Shown in pieces: positions 7,561-14,654 of a stretch of DNA of 17,163 bases. Where the stretch lies: contig CAZBZV010000069.1 in NCBI GenBank assembly GCA_964496505.1, forward strand, positions 1-17,163, read 5' to 3'. Numbering within the stretch: position 1 is the stretch's first letter; each line of letters opens with the position of its first letter. The stretch comes from JAABVY01 sp964496505 (GTDB lineage: Bacteria; Zixibacteria; MSB-5A5; JAABVY01). The position numbers and the translations under genes are program-made. Below the pieces are notes generated by a model that worked only from the letters and a program-made list of their open reading frames with translations, was not told the DNA's origin and did not search any database.

Positions 7561-8319
7561 CTAATCGAGATTGTAAGTATACGGATTTAAAACATTCTGC
7601 TCGTATAGAAATTCCCGCGCATCCGAGATGACCGATCTGGACGCTTCTGAATCCTCGAGAAGATTGAAGGCCTGTTTGGCCTCTTCATCCAAACCGCCTC
7701 TGGCGAGGTTTATAGTGGCCTTTCTAAGCGCTTCCATCCTCTGGGGAAAATCGGGATATTCCTGAGCGATTTCCAGATAGAGTAATCCCGCCCCCTCGAA
7801 ATCGCGCAGAGATTCTTTGCATCCGGCCAATCCCATTTTGGCCGCCGCGGTAAAACCTTTGCTGATGTAGTATTTATCCAGAAATCTCTGATAATAATTT
7901 TCGGCTTCGGCATAATCGCCGAGTTTAAATGCTATTGAACCGAGATAGAAAGTTGCAAATTTGGCCATATCGCTGCCGCCGTGATTCTCCAGTATATCTT
8001 CGAATTCGACTTTCGCATTTGTCAGAATTGTTAGAGCGCTGTCGAGACTGCCGTCGGGGATACCGTCCTGATTACGGTCGGCCTCGAATGTATTGAAAAA
8101 TTCCCTTACAGCCATGCTGGCCTCTCCGAACTGATTCTGGGCGGCCTGCTCTGCGCTTCTGGAATTGGTGATCAAAAGAACCGCAACTATTATGACTATC
8201 ACGAATCCTGCGATGCCGAGTAGAATCTGGGAACGGTGCTGATTGAAAAATTCCTGCGATTTGAAAAGTCCGGTAACGAACTTATCCTCTTTCATCTGTC
8301 TCTTGGTAAGCCTGGCCAT
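7561..8319 (-). CDS. Membrane-anchored TPR protein (YfgM/TPR_21-like) with a calcium-loop-like motif
   Basis: A 252-residue protein with a basic cytoplasmic N-terminus, one TM helix at about 32-50 (ILLGIAGFVIVIIVAVLLI), and helical TPR-like repeats from about 95 onward (for example FATFYLGSIAFKLGDYAEAENYYQRFLDKY). This is the layout of YfgM-type SecYEG/chaperone accessory proteins. Between anchor and TPRs lies DRNQDGIPDG (81-90), which fits the D-x-N-x-D-G-x-x-D calcium loop of dockerins and thrombospondin type-3 repeats and is not usual for YfgM. Start: AGGGAG 8 bases before the ATG at 8319. It is the first gene of the operon with GH57, DUF4870-like and M48 genes. A terminator at 8383-8419 separates it from the FadL-like gene, so its promoter must be in the 60 bases between; TTGATG at the edge of that terminator is the best -35 I see. 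Confidence 0.85.
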   Translation of the reverse strand: MARLTKRQMKEDKFVTGLFKSQEFFNQHRSQILLGIAGFVIVIIVAVLLITNSRSAEQAAQNQFGEASMAVREFFNTFEADRNQDGIPDGSLDSALTILTNAKVEFEDILENHGGSDMAKFATFYLGSIAFKLGDYAEAENYYQRFLDKYYISKGFTAAAKMGLAGCKESLRDFEGAGLLYLEIAQEYPDFPQRMEALRKATINLARGGLDEEAKQAFNLLEDSEASRSVISDAREFLYEQNVLNPYTYNLD

Positions 8320-8382
8320 TCTTTACAACTCCCTATGAACTCAATATCGAATTCTATTCTCAAATATTTATCTTTAAACATC

Positions 8383-8419
8383 AAAAAGGGCGAAATCAGC
8401 ATAAAAGCCAATTCCGCCC
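8383..8419 (-). terminator. Rho-independent terminator of the FadL-like gene
   Basis: On the minus strand GGGCGGAAT (complement of 8411-8419) pairs with ATTTCGCCC (complement of 8388-8396), nine pairs including one G-T wobble. A run of five T's follows. It starts 17 bases past the stop codon at 8437 and isolates that gene from the TPR-GH57 operon. Confidence 0.85.
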
Positions 8420-8436
8420 GATAAGATTACGAAAAT

Positions 8437-9846
8437 CTATCTGAAAAATCCAGTAAAATTTAAAGAAATGCGGGGCGCCCGAAATTCCCTGGAGATCTGG
8501 AAAGTGCCGTAATGATCAATCCCTTCGATATCCGTATCACGCGTATCATATTCGAAAGCAAAATCGAGCTTGATTAGCTCCCAGTGAAGGCCGGTTCCGA
8601 AGGTAAGCGTATATCCTGTATGCTGATCGCCGTAATCGAAAGTCTGTACCAGGGAATCCGGCTGATCGTCGGCCCAGTTCACCCATTCGAATTCCAGATT
8701 CTCGGTATTCCTGAATCCGAAGGCATCGTAGGCAAAACCGGCACGAATTGGAATAACCGCAAAGCCTCCCTCAAGCATATACTCTCCGCCCACTCTGATA
8801 CTGTAACCGTTTTCAAGATTCAGATTAGTCTCAATAAAGTTTTCCTCTATATCGCCGTTGGACAGGATTGTATCGTAATGCACCCTGTAATCCATAGTGC
8901 CGAACCTGCGCCATTCAAAATCTGAAGAAAGGAGGAGCTTCTCGGTAACCTGATATGACGCTCCAAGCCCGATCATCCAGGGAACTAACGTTCTCTGCTT
9001 GCCCTGCTCATCGATATCTCCGCGCAGCAGCTCGCCGTCCAGGACACCGCCAACATAGACAGAATCAAGCTCATGTTTTACATGCTCCTGAGTGAGCCAG
9101 AATGGCATTTTTACCGTGGCGCCGATTGCAAATTTATCGCTGTCCCACTGAAAACCGCCAATCAGGTTAAAACCCGAGTATGTAATAGTATCGTAAACAG
9201 AACCCCTGGCAAGAACACTTACATCAGTCTGCTGTTCCACAATTGTGGTTGAATACAGAAAGCTTGTATCGACATAACCGGTTCCAAAATAGATATTGGC
9301 GGCCAGACCGAAATTAAGCTTTTTCCAGACATTTGTGCCGAAGCCGAGCCGCAACTGGTTTAAACGGTTATCAGTTCTTTCGATCATATTTACCGGCTCA
9401 GCCGGGTCAGTGAATCCGGAATCGGGATTCGCTTCAAAATAATCGAACTCTGATGCTATAGTACTGAAGCTTACAGCGCCGACAAAAGGATGATCCTTGA
9501 TCCTGATAGGAGCTGCAAAAGCTGCATATTGCAGCTGGAATTTGTTATCATCATAGGTTGAAGATGTATTCTGCGAGGTCATCGAGGGATAATCCAGACT
9601 GAAATCTGTTTTGGGCATAAACAGATCGAATGAGAATGAAATCTGCGGATCAAGAATCTGTATCAGTCCCGCCGGATTCCAGGTAATGGCACTGGCGCCC
9701 TCGGCAACCGAAATATATGCTCCACCCATTCCTCGTGCTCTCGCACCATCACCTTCAAAGTTGAAATTATTCAAGGCCTGTCCTTCGGCGCTAAGGCAAA
9801 AGCCAAACATCGCCACCAGGACGGCAGATAAAATAAGCGTCCTCAT
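8437..9846 (-). CDS. FadL/OmpP1-like outer-membrane transport protein
   Basis: A 469-residue outer-membrane barrel. The signal peptide (about 1-23, hydrophobic TLILSAVLVAMFGFCLSA, then EGQA) precedes the family signature GARARGMGGAYISVAEGASAITWNPAGL near residues 35-62. The rest is alternating beta-strand sequence with long polar loops. FadL/OmpP1 relatives import hydrophobic compounds across the outer membrane; the substrate is unknown, and the family also overlaps PorV-like proteins. Unusually for a barrel, the last residues are TGFFR, so the terminal aromatic is followed by Arg. Start: AGGAGG lies 10 nt before the ATG at 9846 and 7 nt before an adjacent in-frame TTG at 9849, so one extra residue is possible. 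It has its own promoter (9891-9919) and terminator and is monocistronic. Confidence 0.9.
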   Translation of the reverse strand: MRTLILSAVLVAMFGFCLSAEGQALNNFNFEGDGARARGMGGAYISVAEGASAITWNPAGLIQILDPQISFSFDLFMPKTDFSLDYPSMTSQNTSSTYDDNKFQLQYAAFAAPIRIKDHPFVGAVSFSTIASEFDYFEANPDSGFTDPAEPVNMIERTDNRLNQLRLGFGTNVWKKLNFGLAANIYFGTGYVDTSFLYSTTIVEQQTDVSVLARGSVYDTITYSGFNLIGGFQWDSDKFAIGATVKMPFWLTQEHVKHELDSVYVGGVLDGELLRGDIDEQGKQRTLVPWMIGLGASYQVTEKLLLSSDFEWRRFGTMDYRVHYDTILSNGDIEENFIETNLNLENGYSIRVGGEYMLEGGFAVIPIRAGFAYDAFGFRNTENLEFEWVNWADDQPDSLVQTFDYGDQHTGYTLTFGTGLHWELIKLDFAFEYDTRDTDIEGIDHYGTFQISREFRAPRISLNFTGFFR

Positions 9847-9890
9847 CAAGTTAAATCCTCCTTATAGCAGCCATAAAATTTTAAGTCTCA

Positions 9891-9919
9891 AATATAGAAT
9901 TATTGCCAACCTGTGTCAA
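9891..9919 (-). promoter_or_regulatory. Sigma70-type promoter of the FadL-like gene
   Basis: On the minus strand TTGACA (complement of 9914-9919), a 17-base spacer and TATATT (complement of 9891-9896). Expected transcription start is near 9884, about 38 bases before the start codon. Confidence 0.8.
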
Positions 9920-9927
9920 ATCATTTT

Positions 9928-9942
9928 TGGGTTTTTAACCCA
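9928..9942. promoter_or_regulatory. Palindrome upstream of the FadL-like promoter
   Basis: A perfect 15-base palindrome, TGGGTT-TTT-AACCCA, sits 8 bases upstream of the -35 box. Position and symmetry suit a dimeric activator or repressor site. This is inference from placement only; I do not recognise the motif. Confidence 0.35.
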
Positions 9943-9988
9943 TGAGTTGACATTATTTTACGACGGGCAAGCCCAGATTTCGTTCATT

Positions 9989-10017
9989 TTGATAAAAAGA
10001 CAAAAAACGTGTATATT
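9989..10017 (+). promoter_or_regulatory. Possible plus-strand promoter without a downstream gene
   Basis: TTGATA (9989-9994), a 17-base spacer and TATATT (10012-10017) make a good sigma70 match, facing the 3' end of the minus-strand cohesin-like gene. The following frame (ATG at 10025, 49 codons) has no ribosome binding site. A short RNA ending at the hairpin 10078-10101 is conceivable, but the region is AT-rich and the match may be chance. Confidence 0.3.
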
Positions 10018-10066
10018 CATTATTATGGCCAAAACGGGGAAATGCGCTGTTTGGAGTCGATTGCTC

Positions 10067-10101
10067 AAAAAAAGAGAGCGGGGGATTTTATCCTCCCCCG
10101 C
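10067..10101 (-). terminator. Rho-independent terminator of the cohesin-like gene
   Basis: A perfect 8-bp G+C-rich stem, GCGGGGGA (10078-10085) against TCCCCCGC (10094-10101), is followed on the minus strand by CTCTCTTTTTTT. It begins 12 bases past the stop codon at 10114. Confidence 0.85.
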
Positions 10102-10113
10102 CTGCTTTGAAGG

Positions 10114-12333
10114 TTATTTCAGCAATAGCATTTTCTTTGATTCTGAGAATTTACCGGCCTGGATAACATAGAAATAAACGCCCGAGGGCACATCCGAAGA
10201 CCTTGAATCCCAGGTAATATTATACTTGCCCGCATCCAGATAATCGTCAACCAGGTTTTCAACCTTCTGTCCGAGGATATTGAAGATCTCGAGCTTGACA
10301 TTTGCCGCTTCCGGCAGATCGAAGCTTATTATGGTGATCGGGTTGAACGGATTGGGGCAATTCTGGTGCAATGCAAATTCCTCAGGCAGAGCATCGGGTT
10401 TTTTGGGAGTATGGTAGGGGCATGGCCTGACCTGATTAAACGGCAGATTCGTGCTGACCGTTCCATCCGACTCGCTTGAGAAAATATCCTTGTCATTATG
10501 ATCATAAACATTTGAATTCTTGACATCCACGGTCATCTGGCGCGGACCGTGAGCTTTCGCTCCCCAGTTCAGGGTTGCAATCCAATCAGCATCATCCGCG
10601 CTCCAGCCAAGATCAGATCCATGCAGAGAAATCGTATTCGCATCCACGCCTGTAAGCGTAATGCCCGTTTCCAGGGTGCTGCCGAGCAGGCAGAATAGAC
10701 CGTCATTATAGTCGATCTCAACATAGATTGAATCCATCTCAAAATTATGATCGACATAGACCGACTGTTGAGCATAAGATGTTCCGGAAGCATTACCGGC
10801 ATCAACCAGCGCACAGGTGAGATCCAGCGCATCCGGTGTATCGACAAGTTTACCATTTACCGTATTGCAGGTAATATTTCCGGTCGTATCGGTAGCACTT
10901 GTGGCGTAATGTGTACCGTAGGTTGCATCGAATTCCGCCACAAGTTCATCCGGACAACTGTATGTCCCGCCTGCCGATATTTCAAGTTCCAGTTCAACAT
11001 AGGTTTCATATACTTCTGAAGGCTCCAGATAACCCTGGGAGCCATTGGGGAAGTTGAGGTTTATGCCTATGTATTCATCGTTTATCCGCGTTACATTGAT
11101 ATTTACAGATTCATGAATACTGCCATAATCATTGAAATAATTGAAACGAGTATCATGTTTAATGAGGAACTGAATATCCCCGGTATCATATAGCCCGGCC
11201 GGGAAATTCTGCTTGACCTTGACTGCCAGGGTCACGGTATCCCCGACCGTGCCCTCATCCAGGAATTCAAGTTTGGCATCCATGCGGTACTCGGGTATTA
11301 CTATTTCGCCATCATAATAGTATATATCAATTGTGGGATAGAATTCATTGCAATAGCTTGTGGGAGCAATGAAATTCGAATCTGCAATATCGATCCAGGT
11401 AATCGGGCTAACCAGATCATCGGTACTGGCATTGGATTCAAACACGAGGGTGTATAACTCATACGGCTCGTCAGGAGGTGGATGTATGCCCCCGATATCA
11501 ACTGTAGTGACACATATTGAATCACCATTTACCTGCGCGTTCACGTAAAACCAGAATTCGGTTGTATCGGAACGCTGCAATTCAATAAAGGTGTAATTGT
11601 CCCCATCATATTCCAGATAATGCTTGGTCGCAAAGTAAAGAAAATTCGTGGAATCAATATAAACAGGAACTTGGACGGTGTTTTCGCCCAGCAGGGTTTC
11701 CACGGACCCCACTGTAAATCCAGCCCAATAAGCCATTACCTCTATATAACCGTCATCAACCTGGTCATAATCCTCGTTGAAGCCTTCATCCTTGATCTTT
11801 ACATAGTTTTCCGGAGGATCGTCATCAAGCCACAAGTCTATCTGGATTTCATCCTGATCCTGGCATTTTATATCGAATTTCAGCGAATACATCTCCATCC
11901 ATTCCGTATCAGGGAATTTGACATCATCATCCAGGGCTTGAATATCGAGATAGACAATATCGCCGGAATAGTGTTCGAGCTCAACACTGACATTGGTTGT
12001 CCATGTATCAGACACGAAATCAACATAGGTCAATTCTGTGGAATCAAAATAAATTCGATTGAAGAATTCATTGATAACAAGTCCCGTATCCTCTACCGTC
12101 TCCTGACCGTACATGCTCACAGGCAGCAGTACAAAATCATCCCCTGGCACTGTTCCTTTAAACGGTCCTTCAACCGTTCCTATATCCAGACGAAGATCAT
12201 AATTCGCGGTGTTTATCAACGCTATACTTCCCATGCCGTCACCGCCCTTGGCCATAATTGCCGACGGCAGACATAACCCGGCGATCAGAATAATTGCCAG
12301 AAATAGTCTAAAAACATGTATCCTTCTGTGCAT
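10114..12333 (-). CDS. Secreted protein with four cohesin-like modules and a Por/FlgD-type C-terminal tail
   Basis: A 739-residue secreted protein. It has a signal peptide (1-28, hydrophobic core LFLAIILIAGLCL, ending IMA). Four beta-rich modules follow at about 47-199, 203-346, 350-497 and 503-628. Each closes with a [DN]-G-x-[IVL] strand (DDGYIEV, YDGEIVI, VNGKLV, SDGTVST), and most open with a G-D/G-E-x-V-x-[VL]-[AP]-V-x strand. This is the layout of cohesins and related CBM2/3-like folds. I infer cohesin-like from pattern, not from a search. Residues 653-739 are a FlgD-Ig/T9SS-like sorting domain: LHQNCPNPFNP, IFNILGQKVENL, GKYNITWDSR, SGVYFYVIQAG, KKMLLLK. It could be a cell-surface scaffold holding dockerin proteins such as the one at 1-597. 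Start: AAGGAG 8 nt before ATG. Monocistronic, with a promoter at 12541-12569 and a leader of about 200 nt. Confidence 0.85.
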   Translation of the reverse strand: MHRRIHVFRLFLAIILIAGLCLPSAIMAKGGDGMGSIALINTANYDLRLDIGTVEGPFKGTVPGDDFVLLPVSMYGQETVEDTGLVINEFFNRIYFDSTELTYVDFVSDTWTTNVSVELEHYSGDIVYLDIQALDDDVKFPDTEWMEMYSLKFDIKCQDQDEIQIDLWLDDDPPENYVKIKDEGFNEDYDQVDDGYIEVMAYWAGFTVGSVETLLGENTVQVPVYIDSTNFLYFATKHYLEYDGDNYTFIELQRSDTTEFWFYVNAQVNGDSICVTTVDIGGIHPPPDEPYELYTLVFESNASTDDLVSPITWIDIADSNFIAPTSYCNEFYPTIDIYYYDGEIVIPEYRMDAKLEFLDEGTVGDTVTLAVKVKQNFPAGLYDTGDIQFLIKHDTRFNYFNDYGSIHESVNINVTRINDEYIGINLNFPNGSQGYLEPSEVYETYVELELEISAGGTYSCPDELVAEFDATYGTHYATSATDTTGNITCNTVNGKLVDTPDALDLTCALVDAGNASGTSYAQQSVYVDHNFEMDSIYVEIDYNDGLFCLLGSTLETGITLTGVDANTISLHGSDLGWSADDADWIATLNWGAKAHGPRQMTVDVKNSNVYDHNDKDIFSSESDGTVSTNLPFNQVRPCPYHTPKKPDALPEEFALHQNCPNPFNPITIISFDLPEAANVKLEIFNILGQKVENLVDDYLDAGKYNITWDSRSSDVPSGVYFYVIQAGKFSESKKMLLLK

Positions 12334-12368
12334 AATAGTTTCTCCTTTGTTAGTTTTCTGAATTACAA

Positions 12369-12443
12369 TTAATTATGAAAGATATGTCTGCCTTTGAGTG
12401 GCGGGCCGCGGGCACACCGCACCGTTACAACCGAACAATCCAT
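12369..12443 (-). CDS. Possible leader peptide in the 5' UTR of the cohesin-like gene
   Basis: A 24-codon frame starts with ATG at 12443 behind a strong GGAGG at 7-nt spacing, begins M-D-C-S-V-V-T-V-R-C and ends in TAA 35 bases before the cohesin-like start codon. It lies wholly inside the inferred leader transcript, and a small hairpin (12455-12471) abuts its ribosome binding site. Composition (Cys, Arg, Pro-Pro) is unremarkable. It could be a regulatory upstream ORF or a chance ORF; no homologue is recognised. Confidence 0.3.
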   Translation of the reverse strand: MDCSVVTVRCARGPPLKGRHIFHN

Positions 12444-12454
12444 GTCCGTTCCTC

Positions 12455-12471
12455 CAGATAGTCCTTATCTG
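12455..12471 (-). promoter_or_regulatory. Leader hairpin next to a ribosome binding site
   Basis: CAGATA-AGGAC-TATCTG on the minus strand forms a perfect 6-bp stem with a 5-nt loop. GGAGG of the possible leader peptide begins at the last G of the stem, so the hairpin could modulate access to it. Short, and may be chance. Confidence 0.3.
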
Positions 12472-12540
12472 CGGATGAATACTCTCAGGATGGCCGTCAG
12501 CCCCATGGCCAAAATTTAAGATTAATAGTGCGGTATTTTC

Positions 12541-12569
12541 AATTTATACATACAAGTCCTTTTTGTCAA
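12541..12569 (-). promoter_or_regulatory. Sigma70-type promoter of the cohesin-like gene
   Basis: On the minus strand TTGACA (complement of 12564-12569), a 17-base spacer and TAAATT (complement of 12541-12546). The start would be near 12534, leaving a leader of about 200 nt. Confidence 0.7.
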
Positions 12570-12616
12570 CTTTATAATCGTTAGCAATCCAATAAAATAT
12601 TGTTAGAGTTTTTTAG

Positions 12617-12645
12617 CTGATATTATTCTTTATGATATTTATATT
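12617..12645 (+). promoter_or_regulatory. Possible promoter giving a leaderless Smr transcript
   Basis: CTGATA (12617-12622), a 17-base spacer and TATATT (12640-12645). The expected start of transcription, about 7 bases on, coincides with the A of the Smr start codon at 12652. There is no Shine-Dalgarno before that codon, which is consistent with leaderless initiation, but the -35 is only a partial match. Confidence 0.4.
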
Positions 12646-12651
12646 TCTAGC

Positions 12652-12930
12652 ATGGAAAACAATAATGATGATATGGTTGAATATCCGATTGACGGCGTGC
12701 TCGACCTGCATACATTTTCGCCCAGGGATATAAAAGAGCTGGTCCCGGATTATATCGAGGCCTGTCTGGAAAAGGAGATATATCAGCTCAGAATAATTCA
12801 TGGAAAAGGAACTGGCACTTTGAGAACAATAGTGCATTCTATACTCGATAAAAATCCTCATGTCGAATCCTACAAGCTCGACAGCGGCGCTTCATCATGG
12901 GGAGCCACTCTGGTTAACCTGAAACGTTAA
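12652..12930 (+). CDS. Smr-domain protein (MutS2 C-terminal-like)
   Basis: A 92-residue stand-alone Smr domain. The signature D-L-H-T-F (18-22) is followed by a helix rich in charged residues, then the second signature R-I-I-H-G-K-G-T-G-T-L-R at about 47-58, and a C-terminal alpha/beta tail ending in GATLVNLKR. Smr domains are small nucleases found at the end of MutS2 and in proteins linked to ribosome quality control; stand-alone bacterial copies have mostly unassigned roles. No ribosome binding site precedes the ATG (TTTCTAGC-ATG), in contrast to most genes here. It is probably co-transcribed with the methyltransferase that begins 9 bases after its stop. Confidence 0.92.
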   Translation: MENNNDDMVEYPIDGVLDLHTFSPRDIKELVPDYIEACLEKEIYQLRIIHGKGTGTLRTIVHSILDKNPHVESYKLDSGASSWGATLVNLKR

Positions 12931-12939
12931 AGAGGTGCT

Positions 12940-13740
12940 ATGGATAAATCCGGAGGCTACGCTGAAAACCTTTTTGTGGCAGAATTTTATGATGCCGTGC
13001 CGCCCTATGAAAACAGAAAGGATATCGGTTTCTGGACGGATGCCTGCAAAGAAAGCGGCGGACCGGTGCTGGAGCTTGGATGCGGAACCGGACGGGTGCT
13101 GATTCCGATTGCCAAAACCGGGACTATGGTAACCGGATTAGACCTTTCCAGGCCAATGCTGGATGTCTGTCGGAAAAAACTCACTGATCTTGAAGTTGAT
13201 CTGCGCGAAAGAATAGAACTGGTTCACGGTGATATCAGGGAATTTAGTCTGCATCAGAAATATAACCTGATAATACTGCCCTTCCGTGTCTTCCAGCATC
13301 TGTTAAATGTCAGGGATCAGCTCTCCTGTCTTAACTGCATATACAAGCACCTGAATCCGGGTGGGATATTGATACTGGATCTCTTCAATCCCTCCCTTCC
13401 CATGCTGGCCGAAGATAAATATCTCAACGAGTTCGGGGATGAGCCCGAATTCGAGATGCCCGACGGGCGAAAGGTAGTCCGCAGGGCCAGAACCACAGAC
13501 CGGGATTACTATAGACAGGTAGTAGATTCAGAATTGATTTACTACGTCACTTATCCTGATGGCAAAAAAGAACGGCTGGTTCAATCTTTTCCCCTGCGCT
13601 ATTTTTTCCGCTACGAGGTCGAACATTTATTCGCCAGAACCGGTTTTGATGTTGTTAATCTTTATGCCGATTATGACAAATCCGAATTCGGAAGCAAGGA
13701 TCCGGGTGAAATGATTTTTAAGGCTCGCAAAACGAAATAG
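12940..13740 (+). CDS. Class I SAM-dependent methyltransferase
   Basis: A 266-residue cytoplasmic methyltransferase with a Rossmann-type SAM domain in the first 150 residues. Motif I is VLELGCGTGRVLIPIA (43-58), the acidic residue after beta-2 is in VTGLDLSRPML (D68), and the following acidic motif is HGDIREF (D98). Then come NLIILPFRVFQHL and PGGILILDLFNPS. The C-terminal half (about 160-266) contains DRDYYRQVVDSELIYYVTYPDGKKERL and a second small lobe; this arrangement is common in COG2226/UbiE-like and methyltransferase-25 proteins of unknown substrate. GAGGTGCT precedes the ATG. It follows the Smr gene by 9 bases, so the two form an operon; no functional link is evident. Confidence 0.92.
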   Translation: MDKSGGYAENLFVAEFYDAVPPYENRKDIGFWTDACKESGGPVLELGCGTGRVLIPIAKTGTMVTGLDLSRPMLDVCRKKLTDLEVDLRERIELVHGDIREFSLHQKYNLIILPFRVFQHLLNVRDQLSCLNCIYKHLNPGGILILDLFNPSLPMLAEDKYLNEFGDEPEFEMPDGRKVVRRARTTDRDYYRQVVDSELIYYVTYPDGKKERLVQSFPLRYFFRYEVEHLFARTGFDVVNLYADYDKSEFGSKDPGEMIFKARKTK

Positions 13741-13758
13741 GTTTATTTACAATTACAC

Positions 13759-13787
13759 TTGAAATTGCTAACGGAATTGATTATATT
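13759..13787 (+). promoter_or_regulatory. Sigma70-type promoter of the OmpA-family gene
   Basis: TTGAAA (13759-13764), a 17-base spacer and TATATT (13782-13787), about 56 bases before the expected AAAGGAGG-ATTTTAGA-ATG start of the lipoprotein gene. Confidence 0.75.
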
Positions 13788-13849
13788 TCAAATACTTACA
13801 GGTGTCCCTACACTGGGAATTCCGGGATTAATAAAAGGAGGATTTTAGA

Positions 13850-14518
13850 ATGAGAAAATTAACCGTTTTTTTTGTTATTTCAGTTCTGATTTTGCCGCTT
13901 TTGGTCGGCTGTTCGTCGAAGGCCAAAGACGAACGTATAGCCACGCTGGAGCAGCAAGTGGCCAATCTCCAGAGCGACCTGGAGCAGGCACGCCGTGCCC
14001 GTGAGCAGGCCGAACAACGCGCCGCCGCGCTTCAGTCCGATCTGGATTCGCTTGCCGAAAAGCTGGAAATCACCATGGAGGAGCAGGAACAGAACAAACT
14101 TTTGCGTATCCCCGATGAGTTGATGTTCTCAAGTGGAAGTGCGACAATTAATCAGAACGGCCGGCAGATGCTGGGCGAGGTTGCGAACATAGTCGATAAA
14201 TATCCAGAATACGATATCCGTGTAGAGGGGCATACCGACGATAAGCAGATCTTGCCCGAGTTCCAGGATCGTTTCCGCACCAACTGGGAGCTGTCCACCG
14301 CCCGTGCCACTCATGTGGTGCGCCATATGATTAACGAGCGCGGTGTCAATCCCAAACGAATCAGCGCGGTCGGTTACGGCGAGTTTCGTCCGATTGCGAC
14401 CAATGAAACTGCCGAGGGACGTGCCCAGAACCGCCGGGTCGAGATTTATTTCGTACCGCAGTTCGAGATAAAACCGATAGGCGAACAGGAACAGCCTCAG
14501 CAGGAGCCGCCGTTGTAG
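13850..14518 (+). CDS. OmpA-family peptidoglycan-binding lipoprotein
   Basis: A 222-residue lipoprotein. The signal peptide ends in the lipobox L-L-V-G-C with Cys21. Residues 27-85 form a charged heptad-rich coiled coil (LEQQVANLQSDLEQARRA onwards). The OmpA C-terminal domain runs from about 85 to 202: an IPDELMFSSGSATI strand, RVEGHTDD (125-131), NWELSTARATHVV (145-157) and GYGEFRPIATN, with RVEIYF at the end. The Asp of HTDD and the Arg of STARA correspond to the pair that binds meso-diaminopimelate in OmpA. The protein should tether the outer membrane to peptidoglycan. A short Gln/Pro/Glu tail ends it. The start has AAAGGAGG 8 nt upstream; promoter at 13759-13787, terminator at 14655-14690. 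The long coiled coil resembles Lpp/YiaD-type spacers. Confidence 0.95.
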   Translation: MRKLTVFFVISVLILPLLVGCSSKAKDERIATLEQQVANLQSDLEQARRAREQAEQRAAALQSDLDSLAEKLEITMEEQEQNKLLRIPDELMFSSGSATINQNGRQMLGEVANIVDKYPEYDIRVEGHTDDKQILPEFQDRFRTNWELSTARATHVVRHMINERGVNPKRISAVGYGEFRPIATNETAEGRAQNRRVEIYFVPQFEIKPIGEQEQPQQEPPL

Positions 14519-14531
14519 AAATTATGCGTGG

Positions 14532-14566
14532 GGCAGAATCCGAAGCGCATGCGGCGTGATTCTGCC
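14532..14566. repeat. Palindromic repeat, GGCAGAATC type
   Basis: GGCAGAATC (14532-14540) and GATTCTGCC (14558-14566) form a perfect 9-bp stem. The inner bases (CGAAGCG … GCGGCGT) echo the left arm of the larger palindrome at 14693-14799, which also contains AGAATCCG and ends its first half in GTGATTCTGCC at 14740. The two are probably diverged copies of one element. Confidence 0.6.
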
Positions 14567-14582
14567 GGATAGAACATTTGTG

Positions 14583-14608
14583 CTGGGCGTACCTCCCGGT
14601 GCGCCCAG
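14583..14608 (+). repeat. REP-like hairpin, TACC-TCCC-GGTG core (copy 1)
   Basis: CTGGGCG … CGCCCAG stem (7 bp) around the 12-base core TACCTCCCGGTG. The core itself can add four pairs (T-G, A-T, C-G, C-G) and leave a TCCC tetraloop. Related copies: 14613-14638 and 16609-16634 (opposite orientation), and 16678-16697 (same orientation). Confidence 0.65.
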
Positions 14609-14612
14609 TGAA

Positions 14613-14638
14613 CGCGGAGCAGGGGGACGTACTCCGCG
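14613..14638 (-). repeat. REP-like hairpin, inverted copy (copy 2)
   Basis: CGCGGAG … CTCCGCG stem of 7 bp around a 12-base core. Read on the minus strand the core is TACGTCCCCCTG, matching copy 1 at 9 of 12 positions. It lies 4 bases after copy 1 in inverted orientation, the arrangement of a bacterial interspersed mosaic element. Confidence 0.6.
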
Positions 14639-14654
14639 CACGAATTCTGGGTGG

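Noticed and set aside
9611..10171. Plus-strand frame of 186 codons
   Set aside because: It overlaps the FadL-like gene, its promoter and two terminators, and has no homology-like features.
11620..12276. Plus-strand frame of 218 codons
   Set aside because: Antisense shadow of the cohesin-like gene; Ile-rich composition reflects the complementary codons.
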